NCBI GenBank assembly: GCA_938016265.1
Contig: CALLWB010000062.1
Location: 1-64,000 of the forward strand
Direction: 5' to 3'
DNA length: 64,000 bases
Source: an uncultured Saprospiraceae bacterium
Lineage (GTDB): Bacteria > Bacteroidota > Bacteroidia > Chitinophagales > Saprospiraceae
Shown: in pieces, positions 35,950 to 45,055 of the stretch
Layout: each line of letters starts with the position of its first letter
How positions within the stretch are numbered: position 1 is the first letter of the stretch
Program-made: the position numbers and the translations under genes
The notes under the pieces: generated by a model
The model's database searches: none
What the model saw: only the letters and a program-made list of their open reading frames with translations
What the model was told of the DNA's origin: nothing

Positions 35950-36331
35950 GTCAGGGCCGATAAGCCGAATTCTGTCACCCGAAGGCGGTCTATCATTTAT
36001 CTGGATTTGCCGTCACCAGCAAACTCAAGCTGCTCACCCCTCCCGATGTCCCGAAGGACGTTGAACGAGCCGCTCTTCTCTTTTCAGAATCGGGATGTAC
36101 GTAGCATTTCAACCCACAAGGTTTATCCCTACGCGATGTTACCACCATGTAGCGTGCGCTCTTACCGCACGTTTTCACCCTTATCCCAATAGCTATTGAG
36201 ACGGTTATTTTCTGCGACACTTTCTGTATTCCAGTAAACTGAAACCCCACCCGTTAGGTGGTGTGGTGCCCTGTGTTGTTCGGACTTTCCTCACCTTGCA
36301 AAAAACAAGGAGCGATAGACTGGCCCTGACA
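35950..36331 (-). ncRNA. rnpB: RNase P RNA component, bacterial class A
   Basis: On the minus strand the ends pair as P1 (GTCAGGGCC at the 5' end with GGCCCTGAC at the 3' end). The universal block GAGGAAAGTCCGAAC, followed by CACAGGGC (P4 5' side), appears near the 5' end. ACAGAAA, and near the 3' end AGACCGCC and ACAGAATTCGGCTTAT, complete the catalytic core. Length is about 382 nt, normal for Bacteroidota. A run of eight T (minus strand) directly follows. It matures the 5' ends of tRNAs together with RnpA. Confidence 0.95.
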
Positions 36332-36335
36332 CTGC

Positions 36336-36364
36336 AAATGTACCCAAGCTTTCTCTAAATGCAA
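36336..36364 (-). promoter_or_regulatory. Promoter of rnpB
   Basis: On the minus strand TTG (36362-36364) is followed after 18 bases by TACATTTG (36336-36343), a full match to TAnnTTTG, ending 4 bases before the predicted RNA 5' end. Confidence 0.75.
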
Positions 36365-36458
36365 AAGTTTAGGAGGCAGAGGACACCAAAAATATACTCT
36401 AGAATAATTCTAAATAAGGTGATAAGTCCGCTATTGGCCACTCAAATCAAATCTTTGA

Positions 36459-36489
36459 TTGTTTTCTTACGTAATTAATTTTACTTTCG
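36459..36489 (+). promoter_or_regulatory. Promoter of the sdh operon
   Basis: TTG at 36459-36461 and TACTTTCG at 36482-36489 (one mismatch to TAnnTTTG) are 20 bases apart. sdhC starts 33 bases downstream. Confidence 0.6.
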
Positions 36490-36521
36490 TGTATCTGTAA
36501 TATAAAACTGATTTCACAAAT

Positions 36522-37214
36522 ATGAAATGGTTATTAAACTTATTTAATTCATCTATAGGCCAAAAACTCTTAATGAGTTTGACAGGTCTCTTTTTGTGTA
36601 GTTTTTTGTTGGTTCACCTAATTGGTAACTTACAATTGCTAGCAAATGATGGCGGTGTGGCATTTGACAATTATGCCTATTTTATGACGAACAATCCACT
36701 TATCAAAACGATTTCCTGGGGATTGTACGCGACTATATTGTTTCATGCTATCAAGGGAATTTTAATGGCACTTACCAATAGAAAGTCCCGAGGAGCAAAC
36801 CGATATGCTGTCAACGCAAAAGACAACGCCAGTTGGACCTCTAAAAATATGGCGATTTTAGGGTCTTGGATTTTTATCTTCATTGCAGTTCACATGGCCC
36901 ATTTTTGGGGGAGAATGCGATTTGGTGACACCCCGTTGTTCGAGGCTTTACCAGAAGTTGACGGAGTAAAACAGCTGTATGCTGGTGTGGCAGAAGCGTA
37001 CCAAAACCCATTGATCGTTCTTTTCTATGTGGTTTCTATGGTAATGATTGCATTGCACTTGTGGCATGGGTTCGCTAGTGCGTTTCAAACATTAGGAATT
37101 AATCACAAGAAATACACACCTATCATTTCAATGTTTGGTAAAGTGTTTTCAGTCGTTATTCCTGCACTGTTTGCCTTGATACCGATAGTCTTGTACCTTC
37201 GTCAAGTCAGCTAA
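36522..37214 (+). CDS. sdhC: Succinate dehydrogenase cytochrome b558 subunit
   Basis: A 230-residue five-helix membrane anchor of the B. subtilis/Wolinella-type complex II. It starts with the conserved GQKLLMSLTGLFLCSF...HLIGNL; the His in this helix and in later helices (FHAIKG, HMAHFWG, HLWHGFASAFQ) bind the two haems b. It passes electrons between the soluble SdhAB head and the quinone pool. First gene of sdhCAB; 42 bases to sdhA. Confidence 0.95.
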   Translation: MKWLLNLFNSSIGQKLLMSLTGLFLCSFLLVHLIGNLQLLANDGGVAFDNYAYFMTNNPLIKTISWGLYATILFHAIKGILMALTNRKSRGANRYAVNAKDNASWTSKNMAILGSWIFIFIAVHMAHFWGRMRFGDTPLFEALPEVDGVKQLYAGVAEAYQNPLIVLFYVVSMVMIALHLWHGFASAFQTLGINHKKYTPIISMFGKVFSVVIPALFALIPIVLYLRQVS

Positions 37215-37256
37215 TATTATAAAATCTATTGTAAGAAATTCTTAAAATTATATATC

Positions 37257-39194
37257 ATGGGATTGGATTCTAAAGTACCTAAAGGATCGTTGGATGAGAA
37301 ATGGACCAAGTATCGGTCTACCATGAATCTGGTTGCTCCTAATAATAAACGCCGAATAGATGTCATCGTTGTCGGAACTGGACTCGCAGGAGCAAGTGCT
37401 GCCGCTACCCTTGGAGAATTGGGCTACAATGTAAAAGCTTTTTGCTTCCACGATAGCCCTAGAAGAGCACACAGTATTGCCGCTCAAGGAGGAATCAACG
37501 CCGCCAAAAATTATCAAAATGATGGGGACAGCGTTTATCGACTGTTTTATGATACCATAAAAGGAGGAGACTATAGATCAAGAGAATCGAACGTCCATAG
37601 ATTGGCAGAAGTCAGTGTGGATATCATCGATCAATGTGTTGCACAAGGAGTCCCATTTGCCAGAGAATATGGCGGACTACTAGCCAATCGATCTTTCGGT
37701 GGGGTGCAAGTATCAAGAACATTCTACGCAAGTGGACAAACCGGCCAACAATTATTACTAGGAGCATATAGCGCCTTATCTAGACAAATAGCAGAAGGAT
37801 CCGTCAAAATGTACAACCGCCATGAGATGTTAGATCTCGTAGTAGTAGACGGAGTCGCAAGAGGCATCATCGCCAGAAACCTGCTCACAGGAAAATTAGA
37901 GCGGCATGCTGCGCACTGTGTAGTATTGGCAACGGGTGGTTATGGAAACGTATTCTACCTGTCTACGAATGCTATGGGATCTAATGTGACTGCTGCTTGG
38001 CAAGCACATAGACGAGGCGCTTATTTTGCAAACCCTTGTTATACACAAATCCACCCAACTTGTATTCCTGTTTCTGGTCATTACCAATCAAAGCTGACGC
38101 TAATGTCAGAATCACTTCGTAATGATGGTCGGGTATGGGTGCCAAAGAAAAAAGAAGACGTCATGGCCATTAGAGAAGGCCGTAAAACAGGAGGGGATAT
38201 TCCAGAAGAAGATCGAGATTATTACCTCGAAAGAAGATATCCCGCATTTGGAAACTTAGTGCCTAGGGACGTTGCTTCTCGTGCGGCTAAAACTGCTTGC
38301 GATGAAGGTCATGGAGTAAACAAAGCCGGATTGGCCGTATTCCTCGATTTCTCCCAACGAATCAAGGAGCTAGGAGAAGATGTGATCCGTGCACGTTATG
38401 GGAATCTATTCCAGATGTATGAAAAAATTACAGGAGAGAATCCTTACAAAACACCAATGAAAATATACCCCGCTGTCCATTATACTATGGGCGGATTGTG
38501 GGTGGACTATAACTTAGAAAGTAACCTCAGCGGACTGTTTGTAGCTGGGGAGGCCAACTTCTCTGACCACGGAGCCAACCGACTCGGAGCTTCTGCATTA
38601 ATGCAAGGATTGGCGGACGGCTATTTCGTGTTGCCGTACACCATCGGTCAGTTTTTATCGACACAAATTCGTACGCCTAAAATCAGTGCAGATACTAAGG
38701 AGTTTGAAGAAGCTGAAAAAACCTGCCACGAACGCCTACAAAAATTACTAGACATCAAAGGAGAAAAATCAGTCGAAGCGTTTCACCGGGAGCTAGGTCT
38801 AATAATGTGGAATAACTGTGGGATGGCTAGAAATGCAGAAGGATTGGAAGCAGGCAGAAAAAAAATACAAGCACTTAAAAAAGAATTCTGGAGCAATGTT
38901 TTTGTTCCTGGTACGCAAGAAGAATATAATCCGGAGCTAGAGAAAGCTGCACGTGTAGCTGATCTGATAGAACTCGGAGAATTGATGATGGTAGATGCAC
39001 ACGATAGAAATGAATCTTGCGGCGGTCACTTCCGTGAAGAATATGTTTCTGAAGAAGGAGAAGCTGCCAGAAACGATAAAGATTACACGTATGTTTCTGC
39101 TTGGGAATATTTCAACGCTGCAGGAGATCCGACATTACACAAAGAAGAATTGAACTTCGAAAATGTCGAACTGAAAACAAGAAGCTATAAATAA
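37257..39194 (+). CDS. sdhA: Succinate dehydrogenase/fumarate reductase flavoprotein subunit
   Basis: A 645-residue flavoprotein that oxidises succinate to fumarate. It contains the FAD dinucleotide fold ([18 protein letters not shown], about residues 39-56). His72 in [11 protein letters not shown] is the covalent FAD attachment site. Substrate-binding segments include [11 protein letters not shown], and a second nucleotide loop ([17 protein letters not shown]) precedes the capping region. Full length for the cytochrome b558-type complex. It lies 42 bases after sdhC and 39 bases before sdhB. Confidence 0.97.
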   Translation: MGLDSKVPKGSLDEKWTKYRSTMNLVAPNNKRRIDVIVVGTGLAGASAAATLGELGYNVKAFCFHDSPRRAHSIAAQGGINAAKNYQNDGDSVYRLFYDTIKGGDYRSRESNVHRLAEVSVDIIDQCVAQGVPFAREYGGLLANRSFGGVQVSRTFYASGQTGQQLLLGAYSALSRQIAEGSVKMYNRHEMLDLVVVDGVARGIIARNLLTGKLERHAAHCVVLATGGYGNVFYLSTNAMGSNVTAAWQAHRRGAYFANPCYTQIHPTCIPVSGHYQSKLTLMSESLRNDGRVWVPKKKEDVMAIREGRKTGGDIPEEDRDYYLERRYPAFGNLVPRDVASRAAKTACDEGHGVNKAGLAVFLDFSQRIKELGEDVIRARYGNLFQMYEKITGENPYKTPMKIYPAVHYTMGGLWVDYNLESNLSGLFVAGEANFSDHGANRLGASALMQGLADGYFVLPYTIGQFLSTQIRTPKISADTKEFEEAEKTCHERLQKLLDIKGEKSVEAFHRELGLIMWNNCGMARNAEGLEAGRKKIQALKKEFWSNVFVPGTQEEYNPELEKAARVADLIELGELMMVDAHDRNESCGGHFREEYVSEEGEAARNDKDYTYVSAWEYFNAAGDPTLHKEELNFENVELKTRSYK

Positions 39195-39233
39195 CGTTGT
39201 AATAGCATTGCATTAATTAAAAACTAAAAGGTC

Positions 39234-39983
39234 ATGAAACTTACTCTAAAAGTCTGGAGACAAAAGAACAATAGTGCAAAAGGCGGGTTAGAAACGTACC
39301 CCAACGTAGAAGTAGACCCGGACATGTCTTTTCTTGAAATGATCGATGTCTTAAACGAATCATTAATTAGTGAGAAAAAAGAACCCATTGCCTTTGAGCA
39401 TGACTGCAGAGAAGGAATCTGCGGAGCGTGTAGTATGGTCATCAATGGTCGGCCGCACGGACCTCAGTTAGGGACAACCACTTGCCAACTGCACATGCGC
39501 CACTTCAAAGATGGGGAGACGATCGCTATCGAGCCCTTCCGTTCAATGGCATTTCCTGTAATAAAAGATTTGGTTGTCGACCGCTCTGCATTCGATCGAA
39601 TTATTCAAGCAGGTGGGTATATTTCAGTAAAAACCGGACAAGCACAAGATGCCAACTCCATCCCTATAGAAAAAGGACAGTCGGACAAGGCATTTCAGAG
39701 TGCTGCTTGCATTGGTTGCGGTGCTTGTGTAGCAGCTTGCCCTAATGCCTCAGCGATGTTGTTTACTTCCGCAAAAATCACCCACCTATCCTTAGTACCC
39801 CAAGGTAAAGTAGAGGAAGAACAACGGGTATTAAGCATGGTCGATCAAATGGATAAAGAAGGATTTGGAATGTGCTCCAACACCGGTGCCTGCGAAGTAG
39901 AATGCCCAAAAGAAATCTCTATTGAAAACATTGCAAGAATGAATAGAGCCTATTTGGGTGCATCTCTAAAATCAGATAAATAA
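39234..39983 (+). CDS. sdhB: Succinate dehydrogenase/fumarate reductase iron-sulfur subunit
   Basis: A 249-residue electron-transfer subunit. The [2Fe-2S] ligands lie in [16 protein letters not shown]...C, the [4Fe-4S] ligands in [15 protein letters not shown], and the [3Fe-4S]/[4Fe-4S] ligands in [15 protein letters not shown]. It carries electrons from the SdhA flavin to SdhC haem and menaquinone. Last gene of the operon. Confidence 0.96.
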   Translation: MKLTLKVWRQKNNSAKGGLETYPNVEVDPDMSFLEMIDVLNESLISEKKEPIAFEHDCREGICGACSMVINGRPHGPQLGTTTCQLHMRHFKDGETIAIEPFRSMAFPVIKDLVVDRSAFDRIIQAGGYISVKTGQAQDANSIPIEKGQSDKAFQSAACIGCGACVAACPNASAMLFTSAKITHLSLVPQGKVEEEQRVLSMVDQMDKEGFGMCSNTGACEVECPKEISIENIARMNRAYLGASLKSDK

Positions 39984-40021
39984 TTGATCAAAAAAAAATT
40001 GTAAAAAAGAGTTGATATTTA

Positions 40022-40053
40022 TTGAGAATAATTGTCGACTCTTTTTATATTTG
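40022..40053 (+). promoter_or_regulatory. Promoter of the isolated tRNA-Thr
   Basis: TTG (40022-40024), then 21 bases, then TATATTTG (40046-40053, full match to TAnnTTTG). The tRNA begins 28 bases downstream. Confidence 0.7.
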
Positions 40054-40080
40054 CAGCCGTTTGAAATTAATGGTTCAAAC

Positions 40081-40154
40081 GCCGATGTAGCTCAGTTGGC
40101 CAGAGCAGCTGATTTGTAATCAGCGGGTCGGGGGTTCGAATCCCTCCATCGGCT
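40081..40154 (+). tRNA. tRNA-Thr (anticodon TGT)
   Basis: A complete 74-nt cloverleaf. The acceptor GCCGATG pairs with CATCGGC, the D-arm is intact, and the anticodon loop TTTGTAA gives TGT. T-loop is GGTTCGAATCC. The mature part is identical to the copy at 61872-61945, but this copy is followed by CCA in the DNA (40155-40157). Confidence 0.97.
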
Positions 40155-40179
40155 CCATCATTTGGATGTGAAGGTCCAA

Positions 40180-40218
40180 AAAAAAGCTGCTAGCAAAATA
40201 TTTGTTAGCAGCTTTTTT
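40180..40218. terminator. Bidirectional terminator after tRNA-Thr, twin of the hairpin at 43201
   Basis: AAAAAAGCTGCTAGCAAA pairs with TTTGTTAGCAGCTTTTTT around a 3-base loop (one G-T pair), with A and T tracts at the ends. It serves the tRNA on the plus strand and the beta-helix gene on the minus strand. The hairpin and the following tattgaaatctc are repeated at 43201-43262. Confidence 0.85.
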
Positions 40219-40300
40219 AATAGGTGGTATTGAAATCTCAACGCTTTGTATTATCAGCTGGAACTGTATTGGTGTTATCTTGCCTCTTGTTGTTTGTTCT

Positions 40301-40472
40301 ATATAGATGGCGCCAGGCTAGCGATGTGGAGTGGTGCCGACAACGGAGGCAGACCGCAGTGAAGGGAACCGGAACGCAGGGCCGAGCGAAGAGCGAGCCA
40401 CGCAACGTAGCGACCGCGGGCATGTATTAGCGAGGCAAAGGTAGCCCCCAATCATCCTTGCAATACTAGTAA
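40301..40472. repeat. Dispersed GC-rich intergenic repeat, copy B
   Basis: Closely matches 7188-7362 over its whole length in the same orientation. It begins atatagat and ends atactagtaa, 8 bases beyond the stop codon of the minus-strand beta-helix gene. Short frames inside (for example 40224-40430) are not supported as genes. Confidence 0.85.
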
Positions 40473-40480
40473 AACAATTT

Positions 40481-43063
40481 CTATTTGTCCAGGTTTGAAA
40501 AAATACCATTGTTGATGTTCCATAATATCTTGTCTGCCGCAGTTACTTCCCCATCTAAATTATAGTCACCCAGTTCATAGGAATTAAAGATGCCATTTTG
40601 GGGTAACCAAGTTACATAGTCACTTCCATTTATGTCATACCCAACCGGATCCGCCAATTGATCCCCATCTCCAGAAAATAACCCCCAAACCCCGGGAACT
40701 AATTCCTTTTGCCCGGAACCAGTACTATTGAAATAGCTATTTTCATTACGAAAATCATAGGTCAGCATGTTGCCTGTTACTTGGACCGGGGTAGCACTCA
40801 TCGCTCCAATGTGGTTTCTGTGTTCAACGACAATATAATACGGTGTTTGGTCAGTGGTTTCAATAATATCGGTGTCCGGGAAAAAGAGACAACCATCTTC
40901 AGTGAGTACTGCAGCAGTTGCCTTGACCTCCGTAGAAGCAGGAGTGCCATTTCGGAAACTAACCTTTACCCAGTCAATTGAATTAGCTGGATAATCGGCT
41001 GAAGCCCAACCTTGGCCTTCTGTACCATTGTACGACCAGGGAGCAGTGCCATAAGGTTGTAAATCTGGTAGTAAATTTTTCTGTAAAAGGGAGGCTGCCA
41101 TGAGGTTTGTCGCAGCATTGTAGGCTCCTTCCAGCCAAAGGCAAATATCGAGTTGCGCGTACTCAGGGCCGGCAGCGTTGCAATCCACTAGTATTTGAGC
41201 AGGCAAAATAGTCTCGTCTATTGCCGCACCCCAAGTGTTATTGTTCCAACCCGTAATCGAGCCACAGTTGCCTCCATCCCATCTATGATTTAAAACGCCA
41301 TCTTTGTTTGTCCAATACACTTCATTACCAGAAACGGTATGGTCGTAACAAACCGTACCCGGTGGATTTCCATTCCAAAGCCAGACATAAAGGCCTACAT
41401 TAGTGAATGATTGTTCCTTTCCGAAGACTTTGTTGTCTATTAGTTGATTGTGATGGCCGCCTGCAATTGCGATTCCATATTGGCCAGGGTCAACAAGAAT
41501 ATTGTCCTTTGCAATAATGTAGGAACTTCCATTGTCTCCAGTCATAATTCCGCCTCCAGACATACTAGGACCGCCCCCTCGAATCCAATTGCCATATATT
41601 TGAATCGGATCGTTTGCCAGACCAATAGATTCATATACATTTATCGCGTCTTCTGGATAACTTTCGCCAAGGATATTTTCAGAAACATTAAAATTGATTT
41701 GATTACCGCCGCCATGCACTTTGTTAAATTGTACCATTTGTCCACGTGGAAAAGGACCAAGGACATTTTTGGAATCGTTGTAGGTGACTTTTATTTGCTG
41801 ACTTTCCAGAGCATAGACGCCTGTGGATATGGAATCAAATCGATTGTTGATAATCGTTATGTTAGTACAATTGTATAAATCGATCCCATTACCTGTTGAG
41901 TTATGCAGAAAACAGCGTTCGATAATTAGGTTATTACAATTTGAGAGCTGAATAGCATGTCCGTTGGGGTTGGAGATATCCAGGTCACTGATCGTCATAT
42001 TGCTTGCTCCATTTAATGAAATAGGCGCCGACGTTGTGTATGGACCGCAATAGGAAGCACCCGGGCCATCTGTTGGTGGGTCAGGCGGATCTGGTGGATC
42101 AGGAACATTACAATCCAGCAAAATTTGAGCAGGTAAAATAGTCTCGTCTATAGTAGCGCCCCAAGTGTTATTACTCCAACCCGTAATCGAGCCACAGTTA
42201 CCTCCATCCCATCTATGATTTAAGACGCCATCTTTATTTGTCCAATACACTTCATTACCCGAAACGGTATGGTCGTAACAAACCGTACCCGGTGGATTTC
42301 CATTCCAAAGCCAGACATAAAGGCCTACATTAGTGAATGATTGTTCCTTTCCGAAGACTTTGTTATCTATTAGTTGATTGTGATGGCCACCTGCAATTGC
42401 GATTCCATATTGGCCGGGATCGACAAGAATATTGTCCTTTGCAATAATGTAGGAGCTCCCATTGTCTCCCGTCATAATTCCGCCTCCAGCGGCACTAGGA
42501 CCACCTCCACGAATCCAGTTGCCATATATTTGAATCGGATCAGTTGCCAGACCGATACTTTCGTACACGTTTATCGCGTCCTCTGGATAACTTTCGCCAA
42601 TGATATTTTCAGAAACATTAAAATTGATTTGATTACCGCCGCCATGCACTTTGTTAAATTGTACCATTTGTCCGCGTGGAAAAGGGCCAAGGACATTTTT
42701 AGAATCATTGTAGGTGACTTTGATTTGCTGACTTTCTAAAGCATAGACGCCTGTGGATATGGAATCAAATCGATTGTTGATAATCGTTATGTTAGTACAA
42801 TTGTATAAATCGATGCCATTGCCAGTTGAATTATGCAGAAAGCAGCGTTCTATCGTTAGATTACTACAATTTGAGAGCTGAATAGCATGTCCGTTGGGGT
42901 TTGAAATAGCCAGGTCACTAATGGTCATATTGCTTGCTCCATTTAATGTAATAGGAGCGGATGTTGTGTATGGACCACAAAAGGTAGCACCTGGATTCTG
43001 TCCCCAAACAACTGTATTAATTGATAAAGTAAGCACAATGATGGCTATCGATTGGATTTTCAT
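40481..43063 (-). CDS. Secreted right-handed beta-helix protein with internal 310-residue duplication
   Basis: An 860-residue secreted protein with signal peptide MKIQSIAIIVLTLSINTVVWGQ. Two almost identical ~295-residue units follow, offset by exactly 310 residues. Each holds parallel beta-helix rungs (SNMTISDL, SNLTIERCFLHNSTGNGIDLYNC, TNITIINNRF, YIIAKDNIL), as in pectate-lyase-like folds. They are joined by a Pro-Asp-rich linker (PDPPDPPDPPTDGPG). The last ~230 residues carry the module PWSYNGTE / DWVKVSFR / EHRNHIGAMSA and a dockerin-like ending (GDYNLDGEVTAADK) shared with the two paralogues at 32-36 kb. The fold suggests binding or cleaving polysaccharide at the surface; no catalytic residues can be assigned. 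The gene lies between duplicated terminator hairpins, and repeat copy B sits at its 3' end. Confidence 0.85.
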   Translation of the reverse strand: MKIQSIAIIVLTLSINTVVWGQNPGATFCGPYTTSAPITLNGASNMTISDLAISNPNGHAIQLSNCSNLTIERCFLHNSTGNGIDLYNCTNITIINNRFDSISTGVYALESQQIKVTYNDSKNVLGPFPRGQMVQFNKVHGGGNQINFNVSENIIGESYPEDAINVYESIGLATDPIQIYGNWIRGGGPSAAGGGIMTGDNGSSYIIAKDNILVDPGQYGIAIAGGHHNQLIDNKVFGKEQSFTNVGLYVWLWNGNPPGTVCYDHTVSGNEVYWTNKDGVLNHRWDGGNCGSITGWSNNTWGATIDETILPAQILLDCNVPDPPDPPDPPTDGPGASYCGPYTTSAPISLNGASNMTISDLDISNPNGHAIQLSNCNNLIIERCFLHNSTGNGIDLYNCTNITIINNRFDSISTGVYALESQQIKVTYNDSKNVLGPFPRGQMVQFNKVHGGGNQINFNVSENILGESYPEDAINVYESIGLANDPIQIYGNWIRGGGPSMSGGGIMTGDNGSSYIIAKDNILVDPGQYGIAIAGGHHNQLIDNKVFGKEQSFTNVGLYVWLWNGNPPGTVCYDHTVSGNEVYWTNKDGVLNHRWDGGNCGSITGWNNNTWGAAIDETILPAQILVDCNAAGPEYAQLDICLWLEGAYNAATNLMAASLLQKNLLPDLQPYGTAPWSYNGTEGQGWASADYPANSIDWVKVSFRNGTPASTEVKATAAVLTEDGCLFFPDTDIIETTDQTPYYIVVEHRNHIGAMSATPVQVTGNMLTYDFRNENSYFNSTGSGQKELVPGVWGLFSGDGDQLADPVGYDINGSDYVTWLPQNGIFNSYELGDYNLDGEVTAADKILWNINNGIFSNLDK
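41180..42063 (-). repeat. Second copy of the beta-helix unit (tandem duplication)
   Basis: Matches 42110-42993 with a constant offset of 930 bases. Long stretches are identical and most differences are single, mainly silent bases. Confidence 0.92.
42110..42993 (-). repeat. First copy of the beta-helix unit (tandem duplication)
   Basis: Partner of 41180-42063. The 46 bases between the copies encode the Pro-Asp-rich linker. Confidence 0.92.
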
Positions 43064-43200
43064 ATCGAGGAGTTGAGGTAGTTAGAAATTACTTTACTCT
43101 AATATAATAAAATGATTCTTAGTAATTTGCCTCAAATTTTTGTTATTCCAAAAACACAAAGTTTTAGAATTATAGATTCAGTGGTTGGCATTTAACAATA

Positions 43201-43247
43201 CATTAAAAAAGCTGCTAGCAAATATTTTGCTAGCAGCTTTTTTAATG
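43201..43247. terminator. Perfect 22-bp palindromic terminator
   Basis: 43201-43222 pairs perfectly with 43226-43247 around a 3-base loop (core AAAAAAGCTGCTAGC). It follows the minus-strand LEA-like gene by 27 bases and is a near copy of the hairpin at 40180-40218, including the adjacent tattgaaatctc. Confidence 0.88.
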
Positions 43248-43274
43248 TATGCTATTGAAATCTCTAGTAAGAGA

Positions 43275-44657
43275 CTAATCGATCTTCTTGTCAATTGATT
43301 TTTTGAATCCAAACAAGGCATCCTTTGCATCATCAACTAAATCAGAAAAAGACGGGTCCTCCTCTCCTCCTTTTTCCTTTGCTTCTGTAGCCTTGTGCTC
43401 AGGAGGCTCTACGATGAGCTCATCAGATTCAACAACTGGTGTATCTTCGGTGATTTTCGAAGCGGTATCCAGTGCTCTGTCCTTAATGGCATTTGCCTTT
43501 TCTTCTAGGGCATCGCTCATTTCTTTTGCTTTTTCGATAGTCGAATCGAGGGTGTCGCCTGATTTTTCAAGAAGTGCGTCTGCTTTTTCTTTCATGCCTT
43601 CCTTCATATCACCCAGTTTGCTGGCTGCTCCTCCTACGCCCAAACCAGCAAGTGCATCCTTCGCACCAGACAATTTGTCTGCGGCAGAATCTTTTAAATC
43701 TCCTGCGACCTCCTTGGCGTTGTCTAGCAGCGGTAAGTCAAGTGTATCTTCCTCTACTTTTATATCTGTTGTTTCTGCAAGACTGGTTTCTTCTCCGAGC
43801 ACTTCACTTACAGGATCTACTGCTTCAGATGTTTTGCCTAACAAAGCGTCTGTTGTTTCTTTCATTTGGTCTACTGCATCAGTTGCTGCCTTCTCAGCAG
43901 ACTCTTTAGCCGCATTAAATTCTTGGGTTACCTTATCGGTGACATCGGCTGCTTTTTCTTTAAGGCCATCTGTTACATTGGCCATTTTATCCGTGGCACT
44001 TTCTGTGGTTTCTGAAATGGATTCTTTTGCACCAGCTAATAAAGCACCTGCTCCCGCTACTTTTCCTGCAACGCCTTCTTTTAGATCAGTTGCTTTGTCG
44101 GAGATAGAAGAAGTAATGTCGTCTCCTGAAGGCAAATTAAGTGTTTCTGTTGCAGCGTCGACTTTGTCAGAGACTGCTTCTTTCAAATCTTCAGCTTTGT
44201 CAGTGATGGCAGTTGTTGCGTCTTCGACTGGAGTAACTGTCAGATCTTCAATTGGTGTTAGTTCAAGTGTGGACTCTTCTTCTTCCACTATTTTAATGGT
44301 GCCTGGTTCCACTTCTTCCTTGTCCGCGACTGCTTCGTCTTCCCGACCAGGGATATTATATTTCATATTGGAAAGGGCATCCAGGTGGTTGTTTTCCATT
44401 AGTTCTTCTAGGTTGTCTCCTTTGGCTTCTGTTTCTGCGGCATCTTTTTCTGCGGCTTTTGAAAACTCATCAAACTTTTCAGAAACTTTTGAAGTTAGTT
44501 CATCAGCGGTCTTAGATGCTCTTTTTTGAGCGTCTTTCAGCATTGGCTCCATGTCTTTCATTTTTTCAGAAAGCACTTCACCAGCATCTTCGAGTTTGTC
44601 CTCGACTACATCGGCAGTCTTTTTAAATACCTTTAGAAATTTATCGAATAAGCCCAT
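43275..44657 (-). CDS. LEA/apolipoprotein-like amphipathic helical repeat protein
   Basis: A 460-residue protein made of Ala-, Lys-, Glu- and Asp-rich segments with an 11-residue-type periodicity (for example DKATDLKEGVAGKVAG, DKLSGAKDALAGLG, EKAKEMSDALEEKANAIKDR). It starts MGLFDKFLKVFKKTADVVEDKL, an amphipathic helix. No Cys or Trp, no signal peptide, no membrane span. This composition matches late-embryogenesis-abundant, phasin or apolipoprotein-like proteins that coat membranes or protect against stress; which of these is unknown. The long open frame on the other strand is a by-product of biased codons. A perfect terminator follows. Confidence 0.75.
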   Translation of the reverse strand: MGLFDKFLKVFKKTADVVEDKLEDAGEVLSEKMKDMEPMLKDAQKRASKTADELTSKVSEKFDEFSKAAEKDAAETEAKGDNLEELMENNHLDALSNMKYNIPGREDEAVADKEEVEPGTIKIVEEEESTLELTPIEDLTVTPVEDATTAITDKAEDLKEAVSDKVDAATETLNLPSGDDITSSISDKATDLKEGVAGKVAGAGALLAGAKESISETTESATDKMANVTDGLKEKAADVTDKVTQEFNAAKESAEKAATDAVDQMKETTDALLGKTSEAVDPVSEVLGEETSLAETTDIKVEEDTLDLPLLDNAKEVAGDLKDSAADKLSGAKDALAGLGVGGAASKLGDMKEGMKEKADALLEKSGDTLDSTIEKAKEMSDALEEKANAIKDRALDTASKITEDTPVVESDELIVEPPEHKATEAKEKGGEEDPSFSDLVDDAKDALFGFKKSIDKKID

Positions 44658-45055
44658 TTTGATTTGTTTAAAAAGTGATTAAATAGCTCCCTAAGATGGA
44701 AAGCAATACAAATTTAATTAAAATTCAATAATAAATCCACTTCATTATACCTATCGCCTGTGAAGTCAGACTAGTGTATAGATTGTTACGAGCAATCGCT
44801 GAATATGTTACTAAAGGCTATTAGAAGGAAGAATGACTTCCATTTAACATATGGATGTCAGAAAATTCATAGGCTACCCACGATTCATATATTAACATAA
44901 TACACCAATAACCCACCATGGAGAAACATTAACACGCTTAACTCGTATACCGTTTTTCACTATGGCACGTTATGTGCTGGACTTTTGCCGTGTCACAAAT
45001 TTAGGTTTCGTGAATAAATTTTGTTTGTTCATGACCGAATCAACCAGAAACTACT
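44658..45055. other. Intergenic region between divergent genes
   Basis: About 400 bases between the LEA-like gene (minus) and the outer-membrane barrel gene (plus). No gene, RNA or repeat is recognised; the promoters of both genes must lie here but no full consensus is evident. Confidence 0.4.

Noticed and set aside
40224-40430. 68-residue frame with a hydrophobic start
   Set aside because: Most of it is a translation of dispersed repeat copy B, and the other copy does not preserve the frame.
41444-42739. Open frames of 144 and 121 residues on the plus strand inside the beta-helix gene
   Set aside because: They are antisense readings of the duplicated beta-helix units; the similarity between them comes from the duplication.
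43288-44529. 413-residue open frame on the plus strand opposite the LEA-like gene
   Set aside because: It is a Ser/Ala-rich mirror of the Lys/Glu/Asp/Ala codons on the other strand, with no start context, motif or conserved feature. The minus-strand protein explains the openness.
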